From positions 1-6,100 of the forward strand of contig JAOZIG010000499.1 in the NCBI GenBank assembly GCA_026014515.1: a stretch of 6,100 bases of DNA. The letters run 5' to 3'. The notes beneath the pieces were generated by a model that worked only from the letters and a program-made list of their open reading frames with translations, did no database searches and was not told where the DNA came from. Positions 6,012 to 6,100 of this stretch are shown piece by piece. Every line of letters starts with the position of its first letter. The first letter of the stretch is position 1. The stretch comes from Candidatus Bathyarchaeota archaeon. GTDB lineage: Archaea > Thermoproteota > Bathyarchaeia > TCS64. Position numbers and translations under genes: made by a program.

Positions 6012-6100
6012 ATGAAGAAGAACTCAACCCCTTACATCATCATTATCATTCTACTCGGCTCAGCCTACTATGCATATGATTCTGGGCTACTGGACCAGTT
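6012..6100 (+). CDS. N-terminus of a probable membrane-anchored or secreted protein, cut by window edge
   Basis: Only 29 codons are visible. The product starts MKKNSTPY, followed by a strongly hydrophobic stretch at residues 8-18 (five isoleucines, two leucines, Gly, Ser, Ala) and then YYAYDSGLLDQ. Two lysines at the start followed by a hydrophobic core and small residues look like a signal peptide or an N-terminal membrane anchor, suggesting an extracytoplasmic protein. There is no cysteine in a lipobox. The gene is divergent from the CCG-domain gene with 96 bp between the start codons, and a small inverted repeat abuts its start. No clear Shine-Dalgarno is visible. The family cannot be recognised from this fragment. 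Because it is so short, a chance reading frame is possible, but the composition and position favour a real gene. Confidence 0.6.
   Translation, partial: MKKNSTPYIIIIILLGSAYYAYDSGLLDQ

Noticed and set aside
1..6100. CRISPR array, IS element, tRNA/rRNA, toxin-antitoxin or defence system
   Set aside because: I saw no spaced direct repeats, transposase motifs, tRNA-like cloverleaf or defence-protein motifs. The gaps between genes are all under 100 bp, and the genes look like ordinary metabolic and housekeeping functions.

Overview
This window most likely comes from an archaeon. The evidence is indirect. TATA-like boxes sit about 26 nt before likely transcription starts. purD appears to be leaderless (box centred about 26 nt before its ATG, no ribosome-binding site). 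Other genes carry Shine-Dalgarno sequences (AGGTGA, TGAGG, GGGGGAG), and the genes are tightly packed at moderate GC. ScpB, a short HdrB-like cysteine-rich protein and a DDAH-type guanidino-group enzyme all occur in archaea, including euryarchaeal and Asgard lineages. I cannot fix the lineage from the sequence, and a bacterial origin is not fully excluded.

Layout. Positions 1-3351 hold three minus-strand genes. In transcription order they are an S9-family prolyl oligopeptidase/acylaminoacyl-peptidase (634 aa), an arginine deiminase/DDAH-like protein (about 280 aa), and the N-terminal part of an M20-family metallo-deacylase/peptidase that runs off the left edge. The last two overlap by one base (TAATG) and are probably translationally coupled. 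Positions 3352-3440 form a compact divergent promoter region. Positions 3441-5262 hold two plus-strand genes, purD (GAR ligase, purine synthesis) and scpB (condensin accessory protein), 40 bp apart. scpB converges with a minus-strand gene for a small protein with two CCG-type cysteine domains (5265-5915), and the two stop codons are separated by only 2 bp. Positions 5916-6011 form a second divergent promoter region with a short perfect inverted repeat. At 6012 a plus-strand gene begins, probably for a membrane-anchored or secreted protein, and it is cut by the right edge.

Function. The minus-strand trio reads as peptide and amino-acid catabolism: a serine peptidase releases short or N-acylated products, an M20 enzyme hydrolyses an amide bond, and a guanidino-modifying enzyme acts on arginine or a derivative. 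Their cooperation is inferred from adjacency. purD and scpB are housekeeping genes that share a strand without an obvious functional link. The CCG protein is probably redox or iron-sulfur related, but no Hdr, Lut or Glp partners are in view. I see no mobile element, CRISPR array, tRNA, rRNA or defence system.
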